DNA of 64,000 bases from Streptomyces sp. CNQ-509 (GCF_001011035.1 NZ_CP011492.1:2611501-2675500), one strand, 5' to 3'; shown: positions 26,670-35,327, numbered from the stretch's first letter. Notes: a model not told the origin generated them from the sequence alone. A program made the numbers and translations.

Positions 26670-29600
26670 CGGTACGTCACCTCCAGCGTCTCCCCCGCCT
26701 GTAGCGTGACCGCCTCGGCGAACTCCGCCGCCACCCGCCCCTTCCCGGCCGACGCCCCCCGCACCGCGACCCGCCGCCGGCGCCCGTCCCGCCCGATCGC
26801 CTCCGCCGTCGCCCGCGCCCCGGCGCGGGCGGGCGCGGCAAGCGAGGTGAGCCGCAGCGTCCCGTAGCGCAGCTCCGCGCGCGCGGTCAGCGTGTGGCCC
26901 CGGCGCCGCTGGCGGTACAGCCCCCAGCCCTCCGCGGTGACGAACGCCGCGGCGAAGTCCTGGCCCTCTTCGAGCCGCGGCGCGAAGCCGAGCCGGCCGT
27001 GCGGCCCGTGGTAGTCGAAGCCGGTCGCGGCGAGGTAGACGGCGTGGCTCATCATGGCGCGCGCGTAGTGGTCGGAGCACTCGATCTCGTTGTACGGGTT
27101 CCGCTTCTCCGCGCTGTGCCGGTCGTGCACGGCGCGGGTGACGGCCAGGGCCTCGTCTGTCATGCCCTCGTGCATGAGGTGGGCGGCGAACTGGTACTCC
27201 TGCCCGGTCCACACCTCGTTGAAGTACCCGATCGCGAACGGCTCGCCGCCGCCGGGCGCGGTGTCGCTGCCGCCGAACGGCCAGGTGCACATGACGGTGC
27301 CCGCCTCGCCCTCGGTGGAGTAGATCCGGCCGCCGGGGATGCCGGAGACGTCCTTGTAGGACTGCGCGTCGGGCAGGAAGTTGTGCCGGTAGAGGTTCGC
27401 GAGCGCGGTGCGCGCCTTGTCCCCGGGGAAGACGCGCGGCAGGCCGAGCTGGAAGGCGTACGTCTCGCCGTACATCTGGTCGATGTGGCAGCCGCGGTTC
27501 GAGTTGATGGCGTCGGCGTGGGCCGGGTCGACGAGGTGCTCGAAGTAGCCGTAGCGCTCGTTCCACATCCGCGCCTCCAGCTCCTTCGTGCCGCGCGCGG
27601 CCAGCTCGCGGCACTCGGCGGCGAAGGCGGCGTCGGCCATCTCGTCGGCCATGGCCGCGGCGGCGTGCAGGGCGGCGACGTAGAGGCCGGAGATCCAGGG
27701 GATCTCGCCGTACCAGGAGGCGTCGAGGGTGTGGTACTGCTCGCCTTCGAGGACGCCGTCCGCCGGCCGGCCGTCGAGCGCGTCGGCGCGTATCAGGTAC
27801 GCGGTGGCCTTCTTCACGCGCGGCCAGACGCGGGTGAGGAAGGCGCTGTCGGGGGCCATGAGATGTTCGCGGTACGTGCGCAGCACGTTGCCGCACTGGC
27901 CGTCGTGGGCGACGTGCCGGGCGGCCTCGCCGCGGTAGTCGACGGCGCCGGTGTCCTCGTGGAAGGCGAGCCCGAGGTCGACGCGCTCGCGGGTGTCGCG
28001 CTCCAGGGCGGGGAAGAGCCGGGCGGCGGACTGGGCGTAGTTCCACACGTGGGTGCAGGTGCCGTCGCAGCAGTACAGGCCCTCCCAGGCGTAGAAGCGG
28101 CCGTCCTGGAAGCGGTGGACCGTGGAGGTGGCGAGGGTGGAGGCGGGGGCCAGGGTCCGTTCGAGGAACCAGTGCGGGAGGGTGGCGTCCTCGTACCAGG
28201 TGCGGACGAACTCCCGGGTCGCCGCGGCGAGTTCGTCGCCGCGGGCCGCGGTGTGGGCGGCGGCGGCGCGGGCGTCGGCGAAGCGGGTGCCGTAGTGGCG
28301 GCGCAGCGAGCCGGCGCCGGTGAGGTAGCCGAAGAGCTGCCGGTCGACGCGGTCGAAGTGCCAGGCGAGGGTGAAGCGGATGCGCGCGGTCTCGCCGGGC
28401 GCGAGGCGTACGGGGACGGTGACGGTCCCGGCCTGGCCCCCGGTGGGGCGGGCCCGGCCGCCGTCCGTCTCGGCGGGGGCGTCGGCGGAGTCGAAGAGCG
28501 CGTCGGGGGTGGACCAGTCGGCGACGGAGGGCCGGACGCGGGCGGCGGGGTGGGCGGCGGCGAGCGCGAAGGTGCCGTGGTCGGTCAGCTCGCCGAGGGG
28601 CTGTTCGGCGACGGGGGTGTCGGTGAAGCGGATCCGGTCGACGTTGACGTGGCCCCAGCCGCCGGTCGACTCGTCCACGATCTCGATGGTCGCCCGCTTG
28701 CCCTCGTGGGCGCTGACGTCGTACGCGCGCGGGCTCATCGGCTCGGCGTTGCGGCCGGTGAAGGAGGCGACGGTCTCGCCGTCGACGACGACGTTGACGC
28801 ACGCCGTGCCGGCCTGGCTGCCGCCGCCGACGGCGACGGCGATGTAGCGGCGCTCGATGATGAACGGCTCGCTCACGAGCTTGCCCGTGTGCCCGTCGGC
28901 CGCGGCGGCGTCGCCGCCGGCGCGGAAGTGGTGGGAGGTGACGAAGCGGGTGCCGGAGACGCCGAGGTCGCCGAAGCGCTTGAAGTAGTCGGGGCACTCG
29001 GCCTCGGTGACGGGACCGGGCCCGAAGGCGGTGCCGGTGGCGGTCCAGCGGGAGTAGTCCGTACGCTCCCAGTCCTCGAAAACGATTTCCCCGCGCGGCG
29101 GCTCGGGACTCGTGCCCGCACGGGCGCCGAACTGCACGCCGGTGGCGGCGCCTTCGAAGGGGGCGGCGGTGAGGGTGACCGGCTGGGCGGTGCGGCTGCG
29201 CAGGCACACGGGGTTCTCGGCGAAGCCGAGGAGTTCGGCCGTGAGCGGGCGGTTCGCGGTGTTGCGGAGGGTGTAGTCGAGGACGGTGACGGGGAGCGAG
29301 GAGTCGTCGACGGAGGTGGGGATGAAGGGGGAGTACGCGTCGAGGGTGACGGCGAGCGGGACGCCCGGGTCGGCGTAGGTGACGGTGCCGAGGGGGTAGC
29401 GCCCGCGGAAGACGACGTCGGCGAAGCCGTCGCCGTCGAGGGAGGCGGTCCCGCCGCTCGCGGCCGACGCCCACCGCAGGGCGAACCCGGTGGCGAACGG
29501 CGCGGTCACCGGCAGCGGTTCCGCGTAGTGGATCCCCTGCCAGTCGGCGCCGCCGTACGGGAAGCTGTCGGGGTTGTCCACCTCCCACAGCCACAACCGC

Positions 29601-29920
29601 CCGTCCCCGGCGAGGTACACCTGCCCGGCCGCGATCCCGCCGACGGGCATGCCGACGTTCTCCAGGGCGTCCCCCCGGTACGCGGTGGCCTCCCCCCGCC
29701 GCCGCAGCTCCTTGAACCACCCGTCGCCCAGCCCTTTGTCCGCGGGCACCGCGACGGCACTGCGCGGCGGCAGTCCCAGCGCCACGGCGGCGGCGGCGCC
29801 GAGCGCGACGAACCCGCGCCGGTTGAGCCCGTCCGGCACCGCGGAGCCGTGCGGCGGGCAACAGCCGGTGCCGGGGCGGCAGTCGTGATCGCCGGCTCGT
29901 CCGGCGCGGTCGACGGTCAT
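26666..29920 (-). CDS. Tat-secreted GH116 family glycoside hydrolase (GBA2-like)
   Basis: 1084 aa from the ATG at 29920. A Tat signal (NRRGFVALGAAAAVALGLPP, about residues 35-60) implies folded export. The GH116 N-terminal beta domain begins LENVGMPVGGIAAGQVYLAGDGRLWLWEV. The C-terminal (alpha/alpha)6 barrel includes YCCDGTCTHVWNYAQS, GEQYHTLDASWYGE and the C-terminal SDHYARAMMSHAVYLA. GH116 includes beta-glucosidases, beta-xylosidases and glucosylceramidases. Residues about 275-433 are an extra jelly-roll-like module (IVFEDWERTDYSRWTATG ... WGHVNVDRIRFTD) interrupting the N-domain, resembling the galactose-binding-type inserts of secreted actinomycete hydrolases. A GAAATCGATTTC palindrome lies 34 bp upstream. 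Confidence 0.88.
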   Translation of the reverse strand: MTVDRAGRAGDHDCRPGTGCCPPHGSAVPDGLNRRGFVALGAAAAVALGLPPRSAVAVPADKGLGDGWFKELRRRGEATAYRGDALENVGMPVGGIAAGQVYLAGDGRLWLWEVDNPDSFPYGGADWQGIHYAEPLPVTAPFATGFALRWASAASGGTASLDGDGFADVVFRGRYPLGTVTYADPGVPLAVTLDAYSPFIPTSVDDSSLPVTVLDYTLRNTANRPLTAELLGFAENPVCLRSRTAQPVTLTAAPFEGAATGVQFGARAGTSPEPPRGEIVFEDWERTDYSRWTATGTAFGPGPVTEAECPDYFKRFGDLGVSGTRFVTSHHFRAGGDAAAADGHTGKLVSEPFIIERRYIAVAVGGGSQAGTACVNVVVDGETVASFTGRNAEPMSPRAYDVSAHEGKRATIEIVDESTGGWGHVNVDRIRFTDTPVAEQPLGELTDHGTFALAAAHPAARVRPSVADWSTPDALFDSADAPAETDGGRARPTGGQAGTVTVPVRLAPGETARIRFTLAWHFDRVDRQLFGYLTGAGSLRRHYGTRFADARAAAAHTAARGDELAAATREFVRTWYEDATLPHWFLERTLAPASTLATSTVHRFQDGRFYAWEGLYCCDGTCTHVWNYAQSAARLFPALERDTRERVDLGLAFHEDTGAVDYRGEAARHVAHDGQCGNVLRTYREHLMAPDSAFLTRVWPRVKKATAYLIRADALDGRPADGVLEGEQYHTLDASWYGEIPWISGLYVAALHAAAAMADEMADAAFAAECRELAARGTKELEARMWNERYGYFEHLVDPAHADAINSNRGCHIDQMYGETYAFQLGLPRVFPGDKARTALANLYRHNFLPDAQSYKDVSGIPGGRIYSTEGEAGTVMCTWPFGGSDTAPGGGEPFAIGYFNEVWTGQEYQFAAHLMHEGMTDEALAVTRAVHDRHSAEKRNPYNEIECSDHYARAMMSHAVYLAATGFDYHGPHGRLGFAPRLEEGQDFAAAFVTAEGWGLYRQRRRGHTLTARAELRYGTLRLTSLAAPARAGARATAEAIGRDGRRRRVAVRGASAGKGRVAAEFAEAVTLQAGETLEVTYR

Positions 29921-29953
29921 GGCGGCCCTCCGCATCCCTCGACTCCACGATCT

Positions 29954-29965
29954 GAAATCGATTTC
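29954..29965 (-). promoter_or_regulatory. LacI-type operator palindrome upstream of GH116 gene
   Basis: GAAATCGATTTC is a perfect 12-bp palindrome with a central CG, 34 bp before the GH116 start. This is typical of LacI-family operators controlling sugar genes. No LacI gene is adjacent, so the regulator would be encoded elsewhere. Confidence 0.5.
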
Positions 29966-30108
29966 GCAAGCTAGAGACACCCGCGGGGACCGTCAACCCC
30001 CCGCGCACGAAAGGCGGTGCACTCCTCCCCGGTCCAGCGCGACCGGTGCGTTGCCCCCGGGACCGGAAACTCGCACCCTCCTCGACTTCGCGGCTCGAAC
30101 GAGTAAAG

Positions 30109-30124
30109 TTAAGTACATGCTTAA
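30109..30124 (+). promoter_or_regulatory. ArsR-type operator overlapping the start codon
   Basis: TTAAG (30109-30113) and CTTAA (30120-30124) are exact inverted arms separated by TACATG. The direct repeat TTAAGTA also occurs twice. This AT-rich island in GC-rich DNA overlaps the ATG of the ArsR gene, a layout that suits autorepression and perhaps a leaderless mRNA. Confidence 0.5.
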
Positions 30125-30452
30125 GTATGAGGCGGAGGCGGCGGACCGGGTGTTCCACGCGCTCGCGGACGCGAACCGGCGGGCGGTGATCGAGCGCCTG
30201 ACCCACGGCCCGGCCACCGTGAGCGAACTGGCGGCCCACCTCCGGGTGACCGTCGCCGCGACCGTCCAGCACCTGCGGGTGCTGCAGGACAGCGAGCTGG
30301 TGCGGTCGGAGAAGGCCGGGCGGGTCCGTACCTGCCAACTCGATCCGGCCGGCCTCCGGAGCGCCGAGGCGTGGCTGCAGCGCCGGCGCACGGCGTGGGA
30401 GCACCGCCTGGACCGCCTCGGCGCCGTCCTCGACGATCAGACGAAGGAGTGA
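30117..30452 (+). CDS. ArsR-family regulator
   Basis: 111 aa from ATG 30117. Winged helix: DRVFHALADANRRAVIERLTHGPATVSELAAHLRVTVAATVQHLRVLQDSELV, then the wing KAGRVRTCQLDPAGLRSAEAWL. No paired Cys metal sites are visible, so it belongs to the non-metal ArsR group usually found next to an AHSA1/SRPBCC gene, as here. The SRPBCC gene starts 5 bp after its stop with a GAAGGAG ribosome site inside the end of this gene. It probably represses its own operon through the operator at its start codon. Confidence 0.9.
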   Translation: MLKYEAEAADRVFHALADANRRAVIERLTHGPATVSELAAHLRVTVAATVQHLRVLQDSELVRSEKAGRVRTCQLDPAGLRSAEAWLQRRRTAWEHRLDRLGAVLDDQTKE

Positions 30453-30457
30453 GGATC

Positions 30458-30901
30458 ATGACCGACCACCCGGTGAAGCACAGCACGTTCACCCTGGAGC
30501 GGACGTACGCCGCTTCCCCCGCCGCGGTCTTCGCGGCCTGGTCCGACCGCGACACGAAGGCGAAGTGGTTCGCGGCCCAGGACGACCGCTACACGCTGGA
30601 CTTCCGGGTCGGCGGCACCGAGGCCGTACACGGGGACGACGGGACCGGCCTCGTCGCGCGGAGCGAGTACCACGACATCGTGCCTGACGAGCGGATCGTC
30701 TACACCACGGCCCTGTTCACCGGCGAGGTCCTGTCGACCGTGTCGCTGACCACCGTGCGGTTCACCCGTGACGGCGACGGGACCAGCCTGGTCCTCACCG
30801 AACAGGGCACGTTCCTCGACGATCGGGAACAGCCCGAGTGGCGCGAGCAGGGCACCGGCGACTGGCTGGACGCCCTCGGCCGTCAGGTGGCGGGGCGATG
30901 A
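30458..30901 (+). CDS. SRPBCC/AHSA1 domain protein
   Basis: 147 aa. An AHSA1-like START/Bet v1 fold: FTLERTYAASPAAVFAAWSDRDTKAKWFA at the N-terminus, GGTEAVHGDDG and EYHDIVPDERIVYT in the sheet, and the C-terminal helix QPEWREQGTGDWLDALGRQV. These proteins have a hydrophobic cavity and often accompany ArsR repressors; the ligand is unknown. Its TGA overlaps the ATG of a 39-codon ORF (ATGA). Confidence 0.88.
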   Translation: MTDHPVKHSTFTLERTYAASPAAVFAAWSDRDTKAKWFAAQDDRYTLDFRVGGTEAVHGDDGTGLVARSEYHDIVPDERIVYTTALFTGEVLSTVSLTTVRFTRDGDGTSLVLTEQGTFLDDREQPEWREQGTGDWLDALGRQVAGR

Positions 30902-31017
30902 CGGTAGACGGCGGCGGGCGGACCCACGAGTCGCCGGAGACCCGCACCCGGGCGTCCGGCCACCGGTTGGCCGCCTCCGCAGCCGTCGGCCACACCGTGC
31001 CGCGCGGCGAGCTGTGA
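30898..31017 (+). CDS. Candidate 39-aa small ORF linking two genes
   Basis: ATG at 30898 overlaps the SRPBCC stop (ATGA), and the TGA at 31015-31017 overlaps the ATG of the serine hydrolase (TGATG). The ORF therefore fills the gap exactly and would let ribosomes pass from one gene to the next. The peptide (MTVDGGGRTHESPETRTRAS...) is Arg/Thr/Gly-rich and hydrophilic with no recognised domain. It may be a real small protein, a pure coupling device, or a remnant. No separate ribosome site is seen. Confidence 0.4.
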   Translation: MTVDGGGRTHESPETRTRASGHRLAASAAVGHTVPRGEL

Positions 31018-32102
31018 TGACCCTCCGGCAACGGGTCCAGGACGTCCTGGACGAACTGGTCGCCGGTGGGGCCGAGACCGGCGTGCAGGTCGCCGTCCAC
31101 CATCGGGGCCGTCGGGTCGTCGACGCCGTCGCCGGCGTGGCCGACGGCACGACCGGACGGCCGGTGACCCCGGAGACCTTGTTCTTCAGCTTCTCCACAG
31201 CCAAGGGCGTGACCGCGTTGCTCGCCCACCTGCTGGTCAGGGACGGCCTGATCGGCTACGACACGCCGGTGGCGGAGGTGTGGCCGGAGTTCGGGACACA
31301 CGGCAAGGAGACCGCGACCCTGCGGCAGGTGCTGACGCACACGGTGGGAGTGCCGGCGATGCCCGGCGGCATCGGCCCCGCCGACCTCGCCGACTGGCCA
31401 CGCATCTGCGCGGCCCTCGCCGGCGCGGAACCGCGGTGGCGGCCCGGCACCCGGACCGGCTACCACTCCTTCACCTTCGGCTTCCTGGTCGGCGAGATCG
31501 CGCGCCGGGTCACCGGGCAGCCGGTGCGGCGGCTGTTGCACGACTGGATCGCCTCGCCCCTCGGGATCGCCGGTGAGCTGTACTTCGGCGTGCCCCCGGC
31601 CGAGTTCGCCCGGCTCGCCCGGCTGGAGGACGCCGAGCCGCAGCCCGCGGAACCGGCCGAGCACGACGGCCTCCTCGCCCCGTGGGAACGGCAACCCCGC
31701 GCGTCGATGGGCAACGACCCCGGCTTCCTCCAGGCCGACGTCCCGTCCGTGGGCACCTTCACCGCACGGGGGATCGCGACCGTCTACGCGGCGGTCCTCG
31801 ACGGCCGGCTGATCGCCGCGGAGCAACTGGAGGAGCTGACGGCGGTCGCCTTCGAGGGCACCGACCAGGTTTTCGGCAACCCCGCGCGGCTGGCCCTGGG
31901 CTACCCGCTCGGTCGCCTCGGCGCCCCGGCGGACGAGGCACCGACCACCTTCGGCTGGCCCGGCGGAGGGGGCAGCTACGCCTACGCCGACCCCGCCACG
32001 GAGACGTCGTTCGCGGTCACCAAGAACCGCCTCACCCCCGACTTCGCCACCGCGCAACGCCTCTCGGCCGTGGTGACCGCCGAGTTCGGCCTGCTCACCT
32101 GA
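31017..32102 (+). CDS. Serine hydrolase / class C beta-lactamase family
   Basis: 361 aa. The penicillin-binding-fold signatures are present: Ser-X-X-Lys as FSTAKGV (near residue 60), the Tyr-X-Ser/Asn motif as GYHSFTFG (near 150), and a C-terminal Gly-rich substitute for KTG (GWPGGGGSYAY). There is no signal peptide, so it is more like cytoplasmic EstB-type esterases than periplasmic beta-lactamases. It is the last gene of the ArsR-SRPBCC cluster, and its stop overlaps a remnant gene on the other strand by 8 bp. The substrate is unknown. Confidence 0.87.
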   Translation: MTLRQRVQDVLDELVAGGAETGVQVAVHHRGRRVVDAVAGVADGTTGRPVTPETLFFSFSTAKGVTALLAHLLVRDGLIGYDTPVAEVWPEFGTHGKETATLRQVLTHTVGVPAMPGGIGPADLADWPRICAALAGAEPRWRPGTRTGYHSFTFGFLVGEIARRVTGQPVRRLLHDWIASPLGIAGELYFGVPPAEFARLARLEDAEPQPAEPAEHDGLLAPWERQPRASMGNDPGFLQADVPSVGTFTARGIATVYAAVLDGRLIAAEQLEELTAVAFEGTDQVFGNPARLALGYPLGRLGAPADEAPTTFGWPGGGGSYAYADPATETSFAVTKNRLTPDFATAQRLSAVVTAEFGLLT

Positions 32103-32643
32103 TGCTGTCGCCGTGATCGCAGGTGCGCCGGGTGGGGCCCTGTTGCAGTCGCGAGGACGCGTCCGCCCCGGCCGGCCACGCACCCGGATCGCGAGTCCCG
32201 TCCCGTACGAACCGCTCCATCGCCGCGACCGCCCCTGCCCACGCCCGGCCCGCCTCCACCACCTCGGGCGAGCCGAGCAACAGCATCTCCTCCCAGGCGA
32301 GATCCCGGGTCTGGGAGGCATCGCCCAGCCGGGGCGCGGCTTCCTGCGGCGGGAGGAGATGGGGGTTGCCGTCGTTGCCGAGGTGGGCACCGACGCGGAA
32401 CAGGAGGCTGACGGCGGACTTCACGGCGAGGGCGTAGCCCTGGTACGCGGCGAGACGCCGCTCCTCCCACCGGACGACGCGGACCCGCTCACCGAATGGT
32501 GGCCACGTACGGGGCGTGAACAGAGCACAGCTCGCGGCCGGCTCTCGCGGACGACCAGCGGACGGCTTGAACAGCAAGCGGTCGGGGCCGGCATGGCTTC
32601 CCGGGCAGGCAACGACCCCATCACGTCCGCGTCGAAGAAACAC
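32095..32643 (-). pseudogene. Remnant of a conserved streptomycete hypothetical gene
   Basis: A 182-codon frame whose C-terminal two thirds (WEERRLAAYQGYALAVKSA through GSPEVVEAGRAWAGAVAAMERF) resemble small actinomycete proteins with the pattern E-K/R-R-x-x-Y-x-x-Y-A and a later EV(V/A)xAxRxW helix. Those normally start with a membrane helix. Here the upstream part is unrelated (MFLRRGRDGVVACPGS), starts at a GTG without a ribosome site, and is out of frame with another gene fragment. I read it as a 5'-truncated gene. It could still be expressed as a short cytoplasmic protein. Confidence 0.4.
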
Positions 32644-32732
32644 CTCACCTCATCCCACAGCAGGCCGGCCACCCCACCAGGGTGCCCGGCACCCTGGTGG
32701 AACGCAGCCCCGTTTCCCTGGACCACGGACAT
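32610..32732 (-). pseudogene. 5' fragment of a second hypothetical gene
   Basis: In a different frame from the neighbouring remnant, the segment GLLWDEVRCFFDADVMGSLP matches, from memory, the start of a small actinomycete family whose members continue after SLP with a V-P-x-x-S-x-x-D-W-Q segment. Here that continuation is absent and the frame runs into unrelated sequence. The joint near 32615 looks like a deletion fusing two decayed genes. Confidence 0.3.
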
Positions 32733-32756
32733 AGGGGCCCGAGGGCGCCTGATCGC

Positions 32757-33725
32757 TCAGGGGGCGTGCAGGGCCTGGTCTGCGGTGGCCAGCCAGGCGT
32801 CCGGGGGAAGGTGGAGCCAGTCGTGCTCCCGGGCCAGGGTTCTCGCAGCCGTGCGTAGCGCCGTCAGGCCCGGGTGGGTCAGGCCGCTGCGCCAGGCGAG
32901 GCTGACCGGGGACAGGGGGACCGGGGTCGTGAGGGGGCGGAGGGTCATGGCGGGGATCGGGGCGAATTCCGTGGTGGCCAGGACCGACCAGCCGTGTCTG
33001 TGGACGAGCCGCACGAACTCCGCCTCGCCGTCGATCTCCGGGAACGGTGCCGCGAGGCGGATGTCGTGGGCGGCGAAGAGTTCGCGGGCCAGGTCCGTCC
33101 ACTCCGCCGTCGCCGCGTTCCCGTCGGCCGCGTACAGGGTCTCCCCCGCCAGCGCCGCCAGCGGCACCTCGGGCCCGGCCGCCAGCGGGTGAGCCGACGG
33201 CAGCAGCACCGCCATCGGCTCCAGCCGTACCAGCTCGTGCCGCAGGCCCGCCCGCGTCGGCGGCGCCAGCCCCGCCACCCGGCCGAACGACACGTCCAGC
33301 CGCCCCGCCGCGATCTCCGCCGCCGCGCCCGTCAGCCCGCTGTGGAACCGCGCGACCAGCTCCAGCTCCGGCGCCGCCGCGCGGGCCGCGTCCAGGACCC
33401 GCTGGCCCGTGCTGTAGCGGGCGCCGACGTCCACGAGCAGCGGGCGGGTCCGCGGGTCCGCGGCGGCGGCCAGGGCGTCGTACGCGGCGAGTACCCTGCG
33501 GGCGTACGGCAGCAGCCGCTCGCCCTCCGCGGTCAGCCGCACCTGGCGGGTGGTGCGGGAGAACAGCTCCGCGCCCAGCTCGCGTTCGAGCCGGCGGATG
33601 TCACGGCTCAGCGCCTGCTGGGCGACATACAGGCGACCCGCGGCGCGGGTGAAATGCAGGGTCTCGGCGACCGCCGCGAAGGCGCGCAGCAGTCGCGGTT
33701 CGACGTCCCCGGGTGCGGTCGGCAT
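32757..33725 (-). CDS. LysR-family transcriptional regulator
   Basis: 322 aa. The N-terminal HTH is RLLRAFAAVAETLHFTRAAGRLYVAQQALSRDIRRLERELGAELFSRT. The C-terminal two-lobed effector domain begins near residue 95 (RPLLVDVGARYSTGQRVLDAAR). It is transcribed divergently from an MFS gene with 84 bp between start codons, the classic LysR arrangement, and a dyad symmetry fills the gap. It is likely an activator or repressor of that transporter; the inducer is unknown. Confidence 0.92.
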   Translation of the reverse strand: MPTAPGDVEPRLLRAFAAVAETLHFTRAAGRLYVAQQALSRDIRRLERELGAELFSRTTRQVRLTAEGERLLPYARRVLAAYDALAAAADPRTRPLLVDVGARYSTGQRVLDAARAAAPELELVARFHSGLTGAAAEIAAGRLDVSFGRVAGLAPPTRAGLRHELVRLEPMAVLLPSAHPLAAGPEVPLAALAGETLYAADGNAATAEWTDLARELFAAHDIRLAAPFPEIDGEAEFVRLVHRHGWSVLATTEFAPIPAMTLRPLTTPVPLSPVSLAWRSGLTHPGLTALRTAARTLAREHDWLHLPPDAWLATADQALHAP

Positions 33726-33728
33726 CCT

Positions 33729-33758
33729 GCCATTTCACAACGCACATGCGTGAATGGC
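33729..33758. promoter_or_regulatory. Dyad between LysR and MFS genes
   Basis: GCCATTTCAC (33729-33738) and GTGAATGGC (33750-33758) are inverted arms apart from one extra T, around a centre that includes CGCACATGCG. It lies 4 bp upstream of the LysR start, in the position expected for autoregulation and control of the divergent gene. Confidence 0.5.
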
Positions 33759-33809
33759 CAGCGATCAGGTGTTGGACCCCCGCGGTCTGCTGCGGCGAGC
33801 CTTTCCCGC

Positions 33810-35327
33810 ATGTCCCCCCTACGCTCGCCGCAGCATCTCCCCGGCCCCTACCGGCGGCTCTTCGGCGTCCCCGGCGCCCGCGCCTTCACCGCGGGCAACC
33901 TCGTCGCCCGGCTGCCCATGGGCATGTTCTCCGTCAGCGCCGTCATCATGATCGCCGAGCGCTACGGCTCGTACGCCCTCGCCGGCGCCGTCCCCGCCGC
34001 CGGGCTCGCCGCCACCGCCGTCGTCGGGCCGCTCACCGCGCGGCTCGTCGACCGGCGCGGCCAGGCCCGTATCGCCGTGCCCGCGGCGGCGATCGCCGCG
34101 CTCGGCTCGCTGGTGCTCGCGCTCTGCGTCCACCTCCGCGCCCCGGCGTGGACGCTCTTCGCCGCCTACGTCCTCACCGCCACCACCCCCAACACCGGCG
34201 GCATGTCCCGCGCCCGCTGGGCTCACGCCTTCCGCGGCCCCGGGCCCGGCAACGCCGCCGCCCTGCACACCGCCAACTCCTTCGAACAGGCCGCCGACGA
34301 ACTCTGCTTCATGACAGGGCCCGTCCTCGCCGCGCTCCTGTGCACCACCGTCGTCCCCGAGGCGGGCACGGTCACCGGCGCCGTCCTGCTGATGGGCGGC
34401 ATCATTCTCTTCGCCTCCCAGCGCGCCACCGAGCCACCGCCCCGGCCGCGCGCGCCGGGCGAGCGGGCGCGGTCGCCGCTGCGGCGGCCCGGGTTTCCGC
34501 CGCTGCTGGCGGTGTTCTGCTGCGCGGGTGCGGTGTTCGGGTCGATGGAGGTCGTCACGATCGCGTACGCGGACCGCCTCGGCAGGCCGGCGGCTGCGGG
34601 CGGCATCCTCGCGCTGCTGGCCGCGGGCTCCTGCCTGGCGGGCCTCGTCTACGGGGCGCGGCGGCCGGCCCACGGGGATTCCCCCGCGGGCCCGGGGGGT
34701 TCGGACGTCGCGGAGGCGCCGGTGGCGAAGACGCCGGTCACGGAGGAGCAAGCCGCGGAGGCGCCCGTCGCGGAGGGGCCGGGCACGGAGGCGCCCGTCG
34801 CGGAGGGGCCGGGCACGGAGGCGTCCGTCGCGGAGACGCCGGGCACGGAGGCATCCGTCGCGGAGACGCAAGTCACGGAGACGTCCGTCGCAAAGACGCC
34901 TGTCACGGAGACGTCGGAGGCGGCCGGGGACACGCTCGCCCCCGAATCCCTCTTCCTCCGCTGCGTCCTCGCCATGGCCGCCCTCATGCTCCTCCCCCTC
35001 CTCGCCGCCGCCACCGGCCGTCTCGCTCTCCTCGCCCCCGCCCTCCTCCTCGCCGGCATGGCCACCGCCCCGACGATGATCACCGGCATGTCCCTCGTCC
35101 AGGCCCGCACCCCCGCCGGCCGCCTCAACGAGGGCATGACCCTCGCCGTCACCGCCCTCCTCGCCGGCATCGCCGCCGGGTCCGCCACCGGCGGCTGGGC
35201 CGCGGGCCGGTGGGCGGCCGGGACGCCCGCCGTCGCGTACGCCGTCCCCCTCGCCGCCGCCACCGCCGCCGCACTCACGGCCGCCGCCCTCAACGCGCCG
35301 CGCCGCCCCACGGCTGCGGCAGGGTGA
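33810..35327 (+). CDS. MFS transporter with a repeat-rich central loop
   Basis: 505 aa from the ATG at 33810. Six N-terminal helices (starting FTAGNLVARLPMGMFSVSAVIMI) and six C-terminal helices are separated by a large hydrophilic loop at about residues 300-368. That loop consists of roughly six to seven copies of a 10-residue motif, VAE(G/T)PGTEA(P/S), encoded by 30-bp repeats. In ordinary MFS proteins this cytoplasmic loop is 20-30 residues without repeats. MTGPVLAALLC and the C-terminal GMATAPTMITGMSLVQ support an MFS_1 efflux pump of the kind that pairs with LysR regulators. The export substrate is unknown. Confidence 0.87.
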   Translation: MSPLRSPQHLPGPYRRLFGVPGARAFTAGNLVARLPMGMFSVSAVIMIAERYGSYALAGAVPAAGLAATAVVGPLTARLVDRRGQARIAVPAAAIAALGSLVLALCVHLRAPAWTLFAAYVLTATTPNTGGMSRARWAHAFRGPGPGNAAALHTANSFEQAADELCFMTGPVLAALLCTTVVPEAGTVTGAVLLMGGIILFASQRATEPPPRPRAPGERARSPLRRPGFPPLLAVFCCAGAVFGSMEVVTIAYADRLGRPAAAGGILALLAAGSCLAGLVYGARRPAHGDSPAGPGGSDVAEAPVAKTPVTEEQAAEAPVAEGPGTEAPVAEGPGTEASVAETPGTEASVAETQVTETSVAKTPVTETSEAAGDTLAPESLFLRCVLAMAALMLLPLLAAATGRLALLAPALLLAGMATAPTMITGMSLVQARTPAGRLNEGMTLAVTALLAGIAAGSATGGWAAGRWAAGTPAVAYAVPLAAATAAALTAAALNAPRRPTAAAG

